Shown: piece by piece, positions 40,327 through 48,152 of the stretch
Layout of the letters: every line of letters begins with the position of its first letter
Position numbering within the stretch: position 1 is the first letter of the stretch
NCBI GenBank assembly: GCA_002337145.1
Contig: DDFK01000002.1
Coordinates: 900,456-964,455, forward strand
Direction: 5' to 3'
Source: Chitinophagaceae bacterium UBA1930
GTDB taxonomy: Bacteria; Bacteroidota; Bacteroidia; Chitinophagales; Chitinophagaceae
Length of the DNA stretch: 64,000 nucleotides
Translations under genes and position numbers: made by a program
The notes under the pieces: generated by a model
What the model was told of the DNA's origin: nothing
Database searches by the model: none
Seen by the model: only the letters and a program-made list of their open reading frames with translations

Positions 40327-41133
40327 GTGAAGAAAATTGTTGTCATAGCCATGATGCTGGCACCTGTACTAGCCATGGCACAGGAAAAAAAAGTATCGGA
40401 AAAACAGCAGAAAAAGGCCGAAAGGCGTGAAAGGGTCAACCAACTGATCAAACAGGAAGAAGAAGGTGCCCTCATCTTCCAGAAGCAGAGTGCATTTGCA
40501 GTGAAGCTGAATACGGATGGCTATGGTATTTTCTACGAACATGGCAAATACAAGACCATCACCAAAACCAATCTATGGTGGCTGGAACTGGGCGAACGCA
40601 AACATGGCAAGGAAGAAAAAGTGGCCAAAGGCATTGCAGGGCTTGGCATTGTAACCGGCAACCCATTTGTGTTTGGCAAGGTAAATAACCTGTATAATTT
40701 CAATATTGGTATTGGCCAACAAAGGCTTATTGGCGGCAAAGGCAATAAGAACGGTATAGCTGTTTCGTTAATGTATGGCGGTGGGCTTTCCATGGCATTG
40801 GTAAAACCTTATTATCTATCTGTGGAAGATGGTTCTGGCGGCGTAAAGGACATTAAATATGCAGATGATAGCACCACTTTTTTGGATCCCAATAAAATAA
40901 CTGGTGCATCTTCTTTTGGTAAAGGTTTTGGCGAAATGAAATATATACCCGGTGCACATGTACGTGCTGCACTGCGTTTTGATTATGGCCGTTACAATGA
41001 AGTACTGTCTGCAGTGGAAGTTGGCCTCAATGCAACATTCTACAGCAAGAAGATCGAGCAGATGGCGTACAACAAACAAAAGGATTTTTTCTTTAATGCC
41101 TATGTGGCAATTGTGTTTGGCCGAAGGAAGTGA
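40327..41133 (+). CDS. Secreted, outer-membrane beta-barrel-like protein
   Basis: A 268-residue protein with a signal peptide (MKKIVVIAMMLAPVLAMAQ), starting with GTG at 40327. A charged helical stretch follows (KVSEKQQKKAERRERVNQLIKQEEEGA), then alternating strands (FAVKLNTDGYGIFYEHGKY, KTNLWWLELGERKHG, YNFNIGIGQQRLIGG, GIAVSLMYGGGLSMALVKPYYL, VRAALRFDYGRYNEVLSAVEVGLNATFYSKKIEQM, FFFNAYVAIVFGRRK). These fit an eight-strand outer-membrane barrel. No named family is recognised. It is divergent from the OsmC gene and monocistronic before lipA. Confidence 0.7.
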   Translation: MKKIVVIAMMLAPVLAMAQEKKVSEKQQKKAERRERVNQLIKQEEEGALIFQKQSAFAVKLNTDGYGIFYEHGKYKTITKTNLWWLELGERKHGKEEKVAKGIAGLGIVTGNPFVFGKVNNLYNFNIGIGQQRLIGGKGNKNGIAVSLMYGGGLSMALVKPYYLSVEDGSGGVKDIKYADDSTTFLDPNKITGASSFGKGFGEMKYIPGAHVRAALRFDYGRYNEVLSAVEVGLNATFYSKKIEQMAYNKQKDFFFNAYVAIVFGRRK

Positions 41134-41212
41134 GTTGCTTTAAATTGAAAACTAGTGGTGTGGGCAATTGTGTTTACCGTAAACAATGGACCCCATACTT
41201 TAAATAAATGTG

Positions 41213-42151
41213 ATGCAAGAATTACCTGTTGTTTCAAAAGTGAATCCTGAAGAGAGCAGGATCAAAAAACCGAATTGGCTTAGGGTTAAACTACCCATTG
41301 GTGAAGAATACAAGCATGTACGTGGCTTAGTTGATACCCATAAACTACATACCATTTGCGAAAGCGGCAATTGCCCTAATATGGGCGAATGCTGGGGTGC
41401 CGGTACGGCAACATTCATGATACTTGGAAATGTATGTACACGCAGCTGCCGTTTTTGTGCAGTGGCTACCGGCAGGCCCGAAGCAGTGGATTGGGATGAA
41501 CCGCAGCGTGTGGCAGAAGCCATTCACTTAATGAAAGTGAAACATGCCGTGATCACTTCTGTTGACAGGGACGAACTGGAAGATGGCGGTGCACAGATAT
41601 GGTATAACACCATTATGGCCGTAAAGACCCTGAACCCCGACACAACCCTGGAAACCCTGATTGGTGACTTTAAAGGCAACCAGCCCGACATACAGAAAGT
41701 AATAGAAGCTGCCCCTGAAGTAGTGAGCCATAATATGGAAACAGTAGAGCGTATGACACGGAAAGTGCGTGTGCAGGCAAAATACTTCCGTAGCCTTTCC
41801 GTACTGGAAACCTTGAAAAAAGGTGGTATGCGTACAAAAACAGGAATGATGTTGGGTATTGGCGAAGAGAAGGCAGAAGTGGTGGATACCATGAAACATC
41901 TGGTGGATGTTGGTTGCGATGTACTGACACTTGGCCAATACCTGCAGCCCACTAAAAAACATTTGCCCGTACAGCGTTTTGTGCATCCCGACGAGTTTGC
42001 GGAACTGCGTGAAATTGGCTATGAGCTTGGGTTTGATTATGTAGAGAGTGGGCCGTTGGTTCGTTCATCCTACCACAGCGAGAAGCATGTGATACAGGGC
42101 TGGGGCAAGGGTAAATGGATGCAGGAAAAGGAACAGTTAGTTACCGTATAA
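41213..42151 (+). CDS. lipA: Lipoyl synthase
   Basis: A 312-residue radical-SAM enzyme inserting two sulfurs into octanoyl-protein. The ATG at 41213 is preferred over GTG at 41210. The auxiliary cluster motif is CESGNCPNMGEC and the radical-SAM motif is CTRSCRFC; both are intact. Further marks are TFMILGNVCTR, ITSVDRDELEDGGA, VVSHNMETVERMTRKVR and the C-terminal GPLVRSSYHSEKH, whose Ser ligates the auxiliary cluster in the family. It stands alone and ends at a terminator at 42161. Confidence 0.97.
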   Translation: MQELPVVSKVNPEESRIKKPNWLRVKLPIGEEYKHVRGLVDTHKLHTICESGNCPNMGECWGAGTATFMILGNVCTRSCRFCAVATGRPEAVDWDEPQRVAEAIHLMKVKHAVITSVDRDELEDGGAQIWYNTIMAVKTLNPDTTLETLIGDFKGNQPDIQKVIEAAPEVVSHNMETVERMTRKVRVQAKYFRSLSVLETLKKGGMRTKTGMMLGIGEEKAEVVDTMKHLVDVGCDVLTLGQYLQPTKKHLPVQRFVHPDEFAELREIGYELGFDYVESGPLVRSSYHSEKHVIQGWGKGKWMQEKEQLVTV

Positions 42152-42160
42152 TATTTTTGA

Positions 42161-42190
42161 AACGTCAGTTATGTTTAACTGGCGTTTTTT
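42161..42190 (+). terminator. Intrinsic terminator after lipA
   Basis: The arms AACGTCAGTT and AACTGGCGTT pair across an ATGTTT loop and are followed by six T residues. The hairpin begins 9 bp after the lipA stop. Confidence 0.85.
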
Positions 42191-42212
42191 ATTGCATTGA
42201 ATATTGTTAGTT

Positions 42213-43181
42213 ATGAAAAAGATATGGAGCATTGTTTTTTTATTGCCGCAGGTATTGTTTGCACAAATGAAATGGACCAATGTCGATTCCCTGTTTCAGC
42301 CCCTGCCGCCAACTGTGCATGTATATTATACCAATGACAGTTTGGACGGCAAACCGAATATTGCCTATTATGTAAGTGCGGAACTGCATGACAGGAAGCT
42401 GGACTTTACGGTTGATACCACATTGGAAAGAAGGCTTACGCCCACACGGTATTTTGAAAGGAACAACCATCCGTTGGTAACGGTTAATTGCACCTTTTTT
42501 GAATTTGTGCATAGCAGGAACCTGAACACTGTTATGAAAGATGGTAAACTGCTAGGATACAATATCCATTCTTTACCGGGTAAAGGAAAAGACACGTTGA
42601 CCTATAGGCATGCGTTTACCAGTGCCATTGGTATCGATAAAAAACGGAATGCAGATGTGGCGTGGCTGTGCACAGATTCAATGGATACCAAGGCTTACGC
42701 ATCGCAACATGCATTGCAGAGCTTTAAGGATTCAGTACAAAGAAGGGACATTAAAAAACATGTGTTCACCAAACATAAAGATGGAACGGTTGTTTCCACT
42801 TTCAAAAAGTGGAAAATGCAAACGGCCGTTGGCGGTGGCCCAGCTTTGTTGCAGGAAGGTGAAATCAAGATAAGCAATGAACAGGAACTGAAGTTCAATG
42901 GCAAAGCTGGTTTAACAGACAAACATCCGAGAACCTGCATGGGTTATACCCAAGACGGCAAGCTGATTATTATGGTTATCCAAGGAAGGTTTCCCAACAA
43001 GGCAGAAGGGGCAACATTGGAGCAGGAGGCCAGGTTGTTGAAAGAGATTGGCTGCTGGGAAGCCCTTAACCTGGATGGTGGTGGCAGTAGCTGTATGTTA
43101 GTAAATGGCAAGCAGACCATTACGCCGAGTGATAAACAAGGGGAGCAGCGTCCTGTGCCTTGTGTGTTCCTTATCAAATAA
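42213..43181 (+). CDS. Secreted phosphodiester glycosidase (NAGPA domain) protein
   Basis: A 322-residue protein with a signal peptide (MKKIWSIVFLLPQVLFAQ) at ATG 42213. The C-terminal half shows the NAGPA fold: TAVGGGPALLQEGEIK, HPRTCMGYTQDGKLIIMVIQGRF, GATLEQEARLLKEIGCWEALNLDGGGSSCMLVNGK and the ending RPVPCVFLI. The family hydrolyses N-acetylglucosamine-1-phosphodiester-type bonds or acts on related polymers in the envelope. The N-terminal half is specific to this group. Substrate is not known. It ends at the hairpin terminator at 43179. Confidence 0.85.
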   Translation: MKKIWSIVFLLPQVLFAQMKWTNVDSLFQPLPPTVHVYYTNDSLDGKPNIAYYVSAELHDRKLDFTVDTTLERRLTPTRYFERNNHPLVTVNCTFFEFVHSRNLNTVMKDGKLLGYNIHSLPGKGKDTLTYRHAFTSAIGIDKKRNADVAWLCTDSMDTKAYASQHALQSFKDSVQRRDIKKHVFTKHKDGTVVSTFKKWKMQTAVGGGPALLQEGEIKISNEQELKFNGKAGLTDKHPRTCMGYTQDGKLIIMVIQGRFPNKAEGATLEQEARLLKEIGCWEALNLDGGGSSCMLVNGKQTITPSDKQGEQRPVPCVFLIK

Positions 43182-43222
43182 AAAAAGAGTGCCACATTTG
43201 AAAAAAGTGTGGCACTCTTTTT
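43179..43222. terminator. Bidirectional GTGCCACA hairpin terminator
   Basis: The arms AAAAAAAGAGTGCCACA and TGTGGCACTCTTTTTTTT pair perfectly and have A and T tracts at both ends. It lies between the convergent genes ending at 43181 (plus) and 43224 (minus). Two further hairpins with the same GTGCCACA core lie at 62508 and 62574. Confidence 0.9.
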
Positions 43223-43223
43223 T

Positions 43224-43682
43224 TTACCATGCATTCATCTGTGCAGCATTGATCCGCTCAGGTGCTTTTGCAGGCTGCTGTTTCCACAACGGATTGTAGC
43301 GTACAAAAAAAGCAAGCCATATTGTTCTTGCCAACCGCATGAACACGGGCTGCAATGCAATCAGGAAAACGGAATTGGCAATCAGCCAATAGAATATGCG
43401 GTTATCGTTTAGATTAAAACCAATGGTAAACCACCAGGCCACAAATGTTGCAACGCTTAATGCTACGGTCAGGGCATAGCTCACATAGCTAGTGCCATAA
43501 TAAAAACCCACTTCAATATCAAATACCTGACCGCATACGGCACATTTATCGTTCATTTTCATGAACTTTTTCAGGTTGTATGGGTTGCTGTATTCAAACA
43601 TATTGCCTTGCCTGCATCTTGGACATTTGCATTTAAGCAGTTGCAGTACGGTTTTCTTTTTCTCGGGATGAAGCGTTTCCAT
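43224..43682 (-). CDS. DUF983 family membrane protein
   Basis: A 152-residue protein with two CxxC pairs at the N-terminal side (CKCPRCRQGNMF, CAVCGQVFDIEVGFYYG), a zinc-ribbon-like feature of DUF983. Two hydrophobic segments follow, near residues 66-88 and 96-116. The family is widespread in Bacteroidota and alphaproteobacteria; no function is established, though some relatives sit near cytochrome oxidase assembly genes. It is separated from the AraC-type regulator by 5 bp on the same strand, so co-transcription is possible. Confidence 0.88.
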   Translation of the reverse strand: METLHPEKKKTVLQLLKCKCPRCRQGNMFEYSNPYNLKKFMKMNDKCAVCGQVFDIEVGFYYGTSYVSYALTVALSVATFVAWWFTIGFNLNDNRIFYWLIANSVFLIALQPVFMRLARTIWLAFFVRYNPLWKQQPAKAPERINAAQMNAW

Positions 43683-43687
43683 ATACT

Positions 43688-44578
43688 TTATTTTTTTGTA
43701 TCAAATTGTTTCCTGAATATTTCCGGTGTAAGCCCGGTATATTTTTTAAAGAACTTGGAGAAGTAGGAATTGTCCATAAAATTCAATTCGTCTGCAATCT
43801 GTGCAATACTTAAACTGGCGTTGGTAAGCAAACGTTTTGCTTCCAGTATTACCCGGTTCCTGATCAGTTCGCCGGCAGGTATGCCTGCACTGTCTTTGCA
43901 CAATGCATTTAAATGGTTAGGGGTTACATACAGCAATGCAGCATATTCTTTCGTCAGCTTTTTGTCCTTGTAATGCAAGTCAATCATCTTTTTGAAATTG
44001 TGTAACAGAACTGAATTGTATGGGTTGTTGGGCTGTGCCGTATTTTTTGTATGACACCTGTTTACATGGATGAACAATTGAACCATGGCCGCCCGTATCA
44101 AATCATCTTTGAAAGTATTTGTTGATCCAGCTTCTATTATAATGCTCTCAAACAGTTGAACTACCAATGCCCTGGTATTGGCGGGAAGCTGGATGACCTG
44201 TTCCTCTACAGTACCCGAAAAGAAACTGAATTGCTCAACATAATGATGGTTGTACAGGAATGAATTGAGATAGGTTTCAGAAAAATTAATGATATAGCCT
44301 TCTACATTCCCTTTAAAGTTCCAAGTGTGTACCTGGCCGGGTGACATGAAGTAAATTTGGCCAGCCTGTACAGGGTAGTGTACAAAATCTATGGAATGGT
44401 TGCCGGCACCTTTGGTAAAATACACCAGATGGTAAAAAGAGTGTTTATGTGGAAAGTACAGATCGGTATGTTTTGCCAAATAATCACTGAAACGTTCTGC
44501 TATCAAATCGCTTTGTATAGTAGTGGTATGGTTAAGGCTACAGATGCTGTAAGTAGGTAATAGTTGCTTTGCCATCAT
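43688..44578 (-). CDS. AraC-family transcriptional regulator
   Basis: A 296-residue regulator. The N-terminal cupin-like sensor shows HKHSFYHLVYFTKGAGNHSIDF and GQIYFMSPGQVHTWNF, and the C-terminal domain (about residues 195-290) has two helix-turn-helix motifs: LTKEYAALLYVTPNHLNALCKDSAG and SIAQIADELNFMDNSYFSKFFKKYTGLTPEIFRKQF. ATG at 44578 and at 44575 are both possible. The ligand and targets are unknown. It shares strand with the downstream DUF983 gene and with the upstream VOC gene. Confidence 0.93.
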   Translation of the reverse strand: MMAKQLLPTYSICSLNHTTTIQSDLIAERFSDYLAKHTDLYFPHKHSFYHLVYFTKGAGNHSIDFVHYPVQAGQIYFMSPGQVHTWNFKGNVEGYIINFSETYLNSFLYNHHYVEQFSFFSGTVEEQVIQLPANTRALVVQLFESIIIEAGSTNTFKDDLIRAAMVQLFIHVNRCHTKNTAQPNNPYNSVLLHNFKKMIDLHYKDKKLTKEYAALLYVTPNHLNALCKDSAGIPAGELIRNRVILEAKRLLTNASLSIAQIADELNFMDNSYFSKFFKKYTGLTPEIFRKQFDTKK

Positions 44579-44665
44579 CTTCTTTTGTACTGCAAAGCTA
44601 CTGCCGTTTAATAACCTGCAAAAGCCTGCGATACTGCTTTTGTGGTATTTTTTACTGATTGGGGT

Positions 44666-45052
44666 TTATGTTGTGCTAACCGTTTCATCTTCTTTTAACT
44701 CCCTGCCAAATTGAAGTATATAGCCATTGTTGTCTTTAATGGCAAACTCACGCATGCCATGTGCAAAGTTTTCAATGGGGTAAAAGATGGTTGTTCTGTC
44801 TTTGAGTGCAAGCCATAATTCATCCACTGCTTCTGTGTAAACATAGAATGTTCCGGTGGCATACGGCCTGTCGAAAGCCACATGTTCATTGGGCTTTGCA
44901 AACATCATGGCAACTGCGTCTTTGCTAAGGCTGCACCAGCCCCAATCCACATTGTATTCGTCCAGTTCAAAACCCAATACTTGGGTATAGAACTCAATGG
45001 TTGCTTCCAACTCATTTGTCCATAGCATGGGTGTAAGGCGGCTGAATTTCAT
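44666..45052 (-). CDS. VOC (glyoxalase/bleomycin-resistance-like) superfamily protein
   Basis: A 128-residue single-domain VOC protein starting MKFSRLTPMLWTNELEATIEFYTQVLGFEL at ATG 45052; an in-frame upstream start at 45112 has no family character. Two beta-alpha-beta-beta-beta modules are visible, the second near HGMREFAIKDNNGYILQFGREL. Glyoxalase metal ligands cannot be assigned with certainty. The start lies within 2 bp of the stop of the upstream gene (45054-45569), so the two are probably coupled. Possible roles include bleomycin-type resistance or a small-molecule isomerase. Confidence 0.85.
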   Translation of the reverse strand: MKFSRLTPMLWTNELEATIEFYTQVLGFELDEYNVDWGWCSLSKDAVAMMFAKPNEHVAFDRPYATGTFYVYTEAVDELWLALKDRTTIFYPIENFAHGMREFAIKDNNGYILQFGRELKEDETVSTT

Positions 45053-45053
45053 G

Positions 45054-45569
45054 TTATGCGTGTTGTGTATTTTGTATTCTTGCTGCCAGCCAGGTTTCCT
45101 TTGCGGGTACAATCCATTTGCTCAATAGATCCTGTTTGGTTGCAACGAGGTTATTGAAGTACAAGGTATCTGGCGTAATGAAACTGTTTTCCAGTGCATA
45201 ATTCAATTGGGCCAATGGCAGCAACTGTATTTTGTCTTTGATGATAAAGGCAAGGTTCTGCCTGTCGAACATGTTTACCTTGAATGTCTCTTCAATCTGC
45301 TTGATCAAACGCACGGAGGAATCGGTGCTGCAACCGCTTACGCCTGTGGCAGTTTCGTCGGCCATGATTATAATGAACTGGCCAAAGAACAGGTTTGCAT
45401 AGCCTTTTACGGGTGTGCCATGACTGTTCCATTTGCTTACAAAATCCTTCATCATGTCTTCCATTTCAAAAGCTTCGCTGATGCTGAACAGGCGGCTGCT
45501 TTGATAGATCCATACTTTGGAAGTAGGGTGGAAGTCTTCCGGTATAAAATGTTGAAATGCTGTATCCAT
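45054..45569 (-). CDS. Conserved Bacteroidota protein, no assigned function
   Basis: A 171-residue protein (MDTAFQHFIPEDFHPTSKVWIYQSSRLFSISEAFEME...). The WIYQSSRLFS, FVSKWNSHGTPVKGYANLFFGQFIIIMADETATGVSGCSTDSSVRLIKQIEE and MFDRQNLAF segments belong to a conserved Bacteroidota family that is often labelled 'ABC transporter ATPase'. No Walker motif is present here, so that label is not supported by the sequence. There is no signal peptide or membrane segment. It lies upstream of and almost abuts the VOC gene. Confidence 0.75.
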   Translation of the reverse strand: MDTAFQHFIPEDFHPTSKVWIYQSSRLFSISEAFEMEDMMKDFVSKWNSHGTPVKGYANLFFGQFIIIMADETATGVSGCSTDSSVRLIKQIEETFKVNMFDRQNLAFIIKDKIQLLPLAQLNYALENSFITPDTLYFNNLVATKQDLLSKWIVPAKETWLAARIQNTQHA

Positions 45570-45635
45570 GCGGCAAAGGTAAGCGAGAATGGTAAGTGAA
45601 CGCGAAACATGAAAGCAAGGTATATACCGTTGTTT

Positions 45636-46373
45636 CTAGTAGGGAATAGATTGATATTCGGACCACATTAAATGATTGGGCAAAATATTCCTGCTGAACT
45701 CGATATGCAGTACCCGTCTTTTTTCATTGTTGGTTGTCCTGCCGGATGCATGTAGCAACAAGGGTTTCATAAACATAATGCCCCCTTTTTTTACAGGACA
45801 AATTTCTTCTTTTTCCACTGTCCAATCTATTGTTTCAGGCCTGTAAATGTTTTTCAGGTGCGACTGTGGGATGATTTTTAGGGCACCATTCTTATCATCG
45901 GTATTGTCCAGATGAATACGGACCGTAAAGTTATCCTGCAATATTTCCAATGGTGGCTGAACAGCAAACTGGTTTTGTTTTATTGTCCATGGGCCGTAGC
46001 CAGTTGTGTCAATTTTTTCTTTTACGGAAATGGTCAGGTCCTGATGATAGGCAACGAACCAATTGGATAGCTCGGGCTTATCAAAATATATGGACTTTAC
46101 CACAAAATAATCCTTACCAAAACAAGCGGCAATTAGATGCCTGAGCCTGTCATTAAATACCAGTTCAACTGCGTGTGGAATTTCTTTGAAGAATTGCCTG
46201 ATGGCAAATAGGTCGTTTGTCTTTCTGAATGTGAGGCTGGATGAGTCGGCCTCTGCTATAGCTTGGAGTAGCTTGTCGATTTCTTCGTTCGTATAAATAT
46301 CTTCCCTGATGGCAAAACCAATACTTGCAACTTCATCTTTAATTGTTTGGTCTGTGTCCATACTGGTTTGCAT
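45636..46373 (-). CDS. Phytanoyl-CoA dioxygenase (PhyH) family protein
   Basis: A 245-residue Fe(II)/2-oxoglutarate-dependent oxygenase. The metal-binding HxD is in FVAYHQDLTISV, the distal His with its partner Arg in MKPLLLHASGRTTN, and the surrounding jelly-roll segments FTVRIHLDNTDDKNGALKIIPQSHL and RRVLHIEFSRNILP are family-typical. The substrate is not known; relatives act on small molecules, lipids or in secondary metabolism. The gene ends 66 bp before the start of the gene at 45569 and starts next to the small membrane gene at 46377, 3 bp away, on the same strand. Confidence 0.88.
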   Translation of the reverse strand: MQTSMDTDQTIKDEVASIGFAIREDIYTNEEIDKLLQAIAEADSSSLTFRKTNDLFAIRQFFKEIPHAVELVFNDRLRHLIAACFGKDYFVVKSIYFDKPELSNWFVAYHQDLTISVKEKIDTTGYGPWTIKQNQFAVQPPLEILQDNFTVRIHLDNTDDKNGALKIIPQSHLKNIYRPETIDWTVEKEEICPVKKGGIMFMKPLLLHASGRTTNNEKRRVLHIEFSRNILPNHLMWSEYQSIPY

Positions 46374-46376
46374 TAA

Positions 46377-46580
46377 TTATTCTCCATCATCTTTATACGT
46401 TGCATAAAAATATGCACCTACCAATGCTGCCAGTATTTTAAAGGTCAGATTCTTTAGGGCAAATGTATCGGCCCATACCAATTGTTTAAAAAGTAGATCG
46501 TACAGAATGTCTATTGCCAGTAAGATCGGTAATAAAACCAGTGTGGCCTGTATGAATTTCTTCCAGTTGAAATTTTTCAT
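46377..46580 (-). CDS. Small membrane protein with two hydrophobic segments (first of pair)
   Basis: A 67-residue protein (MKNFNWKKFIQATLVLLPILLAIDILYDLLF...) with hydrophobic segments near residues 11-28 and 41-60. It resembles the adjacent 74-residue protein (46577-46801) in the N-terminal MKN-F, an ID-LYDLL segment and the same size, suggesting an old duplication. The two genes overlap by 4 bp. No family name or function is recognised. Confidence 0.65.
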   Translation of the reverse strand: MKNFNWKKFIQATLVLLPILLAIDILYDLLFKQLVWADTFALKNLTFKILAALVGAYFYATYKDDGE

Positions 46581-46801
46581 GGGTTGTTTTTTGTGTCGTC
46601 TTTCTTTTTGCCAAACAGTATGCTCATGATTAAACTGAATGCAATTACCTTAAAGAAGAAGCCAATCAGGTATTTATATAAAGGCCCTCCTTCTTGCAGT
46701 TTGTGGTTAATGAGTAAGTCGAATATCAATGTAATGGTGCCAAAGAGTACTGCATACCAAAAGAAGACTGCAATATTGAAATTCCTGAAAATATTCTTCA
46801 T
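46577..46801 (-). CDS. Small membrane protein with two hydrophobic segments (second of pair)
   Basis: A 74-residue protein (MKNIFRNFNIAVFFWYAVLFGTITLIFDLLINHKL...) with hydrophobic segments near residues 8-30 and 43-63 and a basic, Lys-rich C-terminus. It is likely a tandem paralogue of the gene at 46377-46580, with which it overlaps by 4 bp. It starts 12 bp after the CCG iron-sulfur gene stop, so it may be part of that transcript. Function unknown. Confidence 0.65.
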   Translation of the reverse strand: MKNIFRNFNIAVFFWYAVLFGTITLIFDLLINHKLQEGGPLYKYLIGFFFKVIAFSLIMSILFGKKKDDTKNNP

Positions 46802-46813
46802 GGTTTGTCTTGG

Positions 46814-47593
46814 TTAAGCCATAGATGCGGCAATCATTTCTGCAACATCCAGTACCTGTACTTCGCTTTCCTTTTCGCGGTTCTTTACACCGTCTGTCAT
46901 CATGGTATTGCAGAACGGGCAAGCTGATGCAATTACTTTGGCACCTGTTTGCAATGCTTCGTCGGTACGTTCAATATTGATCCTTTTATCGCCTGGCTCA
47001 TCTTCCTTAAACATTTGTGCTCCACCTGCACCGCAGCATAAACCGTTCTTACGGCAGCGTTTCATTTCTACCAGTTCGGCATCCAATGCTTCCAATACTT
47101 TTCTTGGAGCTTCATAAATATCGTTGGCACGACCTAAATAGCAACTGTCGTGATAGGAGATTTTTTTGCCTTTGAAATCGCCACCTTCTTTCAACTTTAT
47201 TTTGCCTTCATCTATCAATTGCTGCAACAATGTGGTATGATGGATTACTTCATAATGGCCGCCCAGTTCGGGGTATTCGTTTTTTAAAGTATTAAAGCAA
47301 TGCGGACAGGTAGTAACAATTTTCTTGATGCCATAACCATTCAGTATTTGAATGTTCTGGTAAGCCATCATTTGAAACAGGAACTCATTGCCGGCACGTC
47401 TTGCAGGGTCGCCGGTACAGGCTTCTTCTTTACCAAGTATAGCGTATTTATAGCCAACCTTATTTAAGATGGTTGCAAATGCTTTGGTTATTTTTTGGGC
47501 ACGTTGGTCAAAACTGCCTGCACAGCCTACCCAGAACAATACATCGGGTGTTTCGCCATTTGCCATCATCTCAGCCATTGAAGGAACATTCAT
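46814..47593 (-). CDS. CCG-domain iron-sulfur protein (HdrB / heterodisulfide-reductase-like)
   Basis: The start is placed at ATG 47593 (MNVPSMAEMMANGETPDVLFWVGCAGSFD). The upstream in-frame stretch to 47716 is encoded by repeat DNA and lacks family character. The 259-residue protein has two cysteine-rich CCG domains: WVGCAGSFDQRAQKI, TCPHCFNTL, SYHDSCYLGRANDIYEAPRKVLEAL, RKNGLCCGAGGAQMF and ACPFCNTMMTDGV. Proteins of this class (HdrB, GlpC-, LutA-like) use these to carry electrons or an unusual cluster. The likely partner is the membrane iron-sulfur protein at 51947-53266, 4 kb away. Confidence 0.88.
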   Translation of the reverse strand: MNVPSMAEMMANGETPDVLFWVGCAGSFDQRAQKITKAFATILNKVGYKYAILGKEEACTGDPARRAGNEFLFQMMAYQNIQILNGYGIKKIVTTCPHCFNTLKNEYPELGGHYEVIHHTTLLQQLIDEGKIKLKEGGDFKGKKISYHDSCYLGRANDIYEAPRKVLEALDAELVEMKRCRKNGLCCGAGGAQMFKEDEPGDKRINIERTDEALQTGAKVIASACPFCNTMMTDGVKNREKESEVQVLDVAEMIAASMA

Positions 47594-47634
47594 AAGCAAG
47601 AATATTATGGTTACGAAAGTAACGGAATGAAAAA

Positions 47635-48050
47635 ATGCTGCAAAGAATAATTTGCGTGTAAAAATCACACAATAGAAATTCCAAATATCAAGGGGTAGTT
47701 GGAACACGGATGGCACAGGTTGGAGAGGATGGTTTAAACATGGATTTTTTCTGCTTCGCAGAAGGGTTGAAAATGCTGCAAAGAATTATTTGGGCATAGA
47801 AATCCCACAATAGAAATTCCAAATATCAAGGGGGTAGTTGGAACACGGATGGTACAGGTTGGAGAGGATGGGTTAAACATGGATTTTTCTGCTTCGCAGA
47901 AGGATTGAAAATGCCGCAAAGAATTATTTGGGCATAGAAATCACACAATAGAAATTCCAAATATCAACGGGGTAGTTGGAACACGGATGGCACAGGTTGG
48001 AAAGGATGGGTTAAATATGGATTTTTTCTGCTTCGCAGAAGGATAAAAAA
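47635..48050. repeat. Three tandem ~138-bp repeats
   Basis: Units begin at ATGCTGCAAAGAA (47635), ATGCTGCAAAGAA (47773) and ATGCCGCAAAGAA (47911), and a further start of the unit lies at 48051. The periods are 138, 138 and 140 bp. Each unit contains AATAGAAATTCCAAATATCAA, GTAGTTGGAACACGGATGG, ACAGGTTGGA and TTCTGCTTCGCAGAA, the last being a small dyad. The array lies between the CCG gene start (47593) and pgm. Any ORF in it is repeat-derived. It may have arisen by duplication of the region just in front of the terminator at 48045. Confidence 0.85.
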
Positions 48051-48087
48051 ATGCTGCAAAGAATAATTTCTTTGCAGCATTTTTTTA
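48045..48087. terminator. Strong symmetrical hairpin terminator next to the repeat array
   Basis: A 19-bp perfect stem: six A's plus ATGCTGCAAAGAA (48045-48063) pairs with TTCTTTGCAGCAT plus six T's (48068-48086) around a TAAT loop. It lies 66 bp beyond the pgm stop on the minus strand and should end that transcript. Its 5' arm is the unit start of the 138-bp tandem repeat. Confidence 0.85.
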
Positions 48088-48152
48088 AAATAACAAATGA
48101 AAAATTCCAAATTCCTTTGCTCAATCAAAAGCCATACATCACAAATCCCAAA

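Noticed and set aside
45054..45569. Label of ABC transporter ATPase for this protein family
   Set aside because: No Walker A, Walker B or signature motif is present in the 171 residues.
47734..47919. ORF of 61 codons in the tandem repeat
   Set aside because: It is repeat-derived, with the same peptide segment recurring because of the 138-bp period.
47635..48050. Could the repeats be a CRISPR array?
   Set aside because: The unit is about 138 bp with no short conserved repeat and unique-spacer pattern, and no cas gene is visible.
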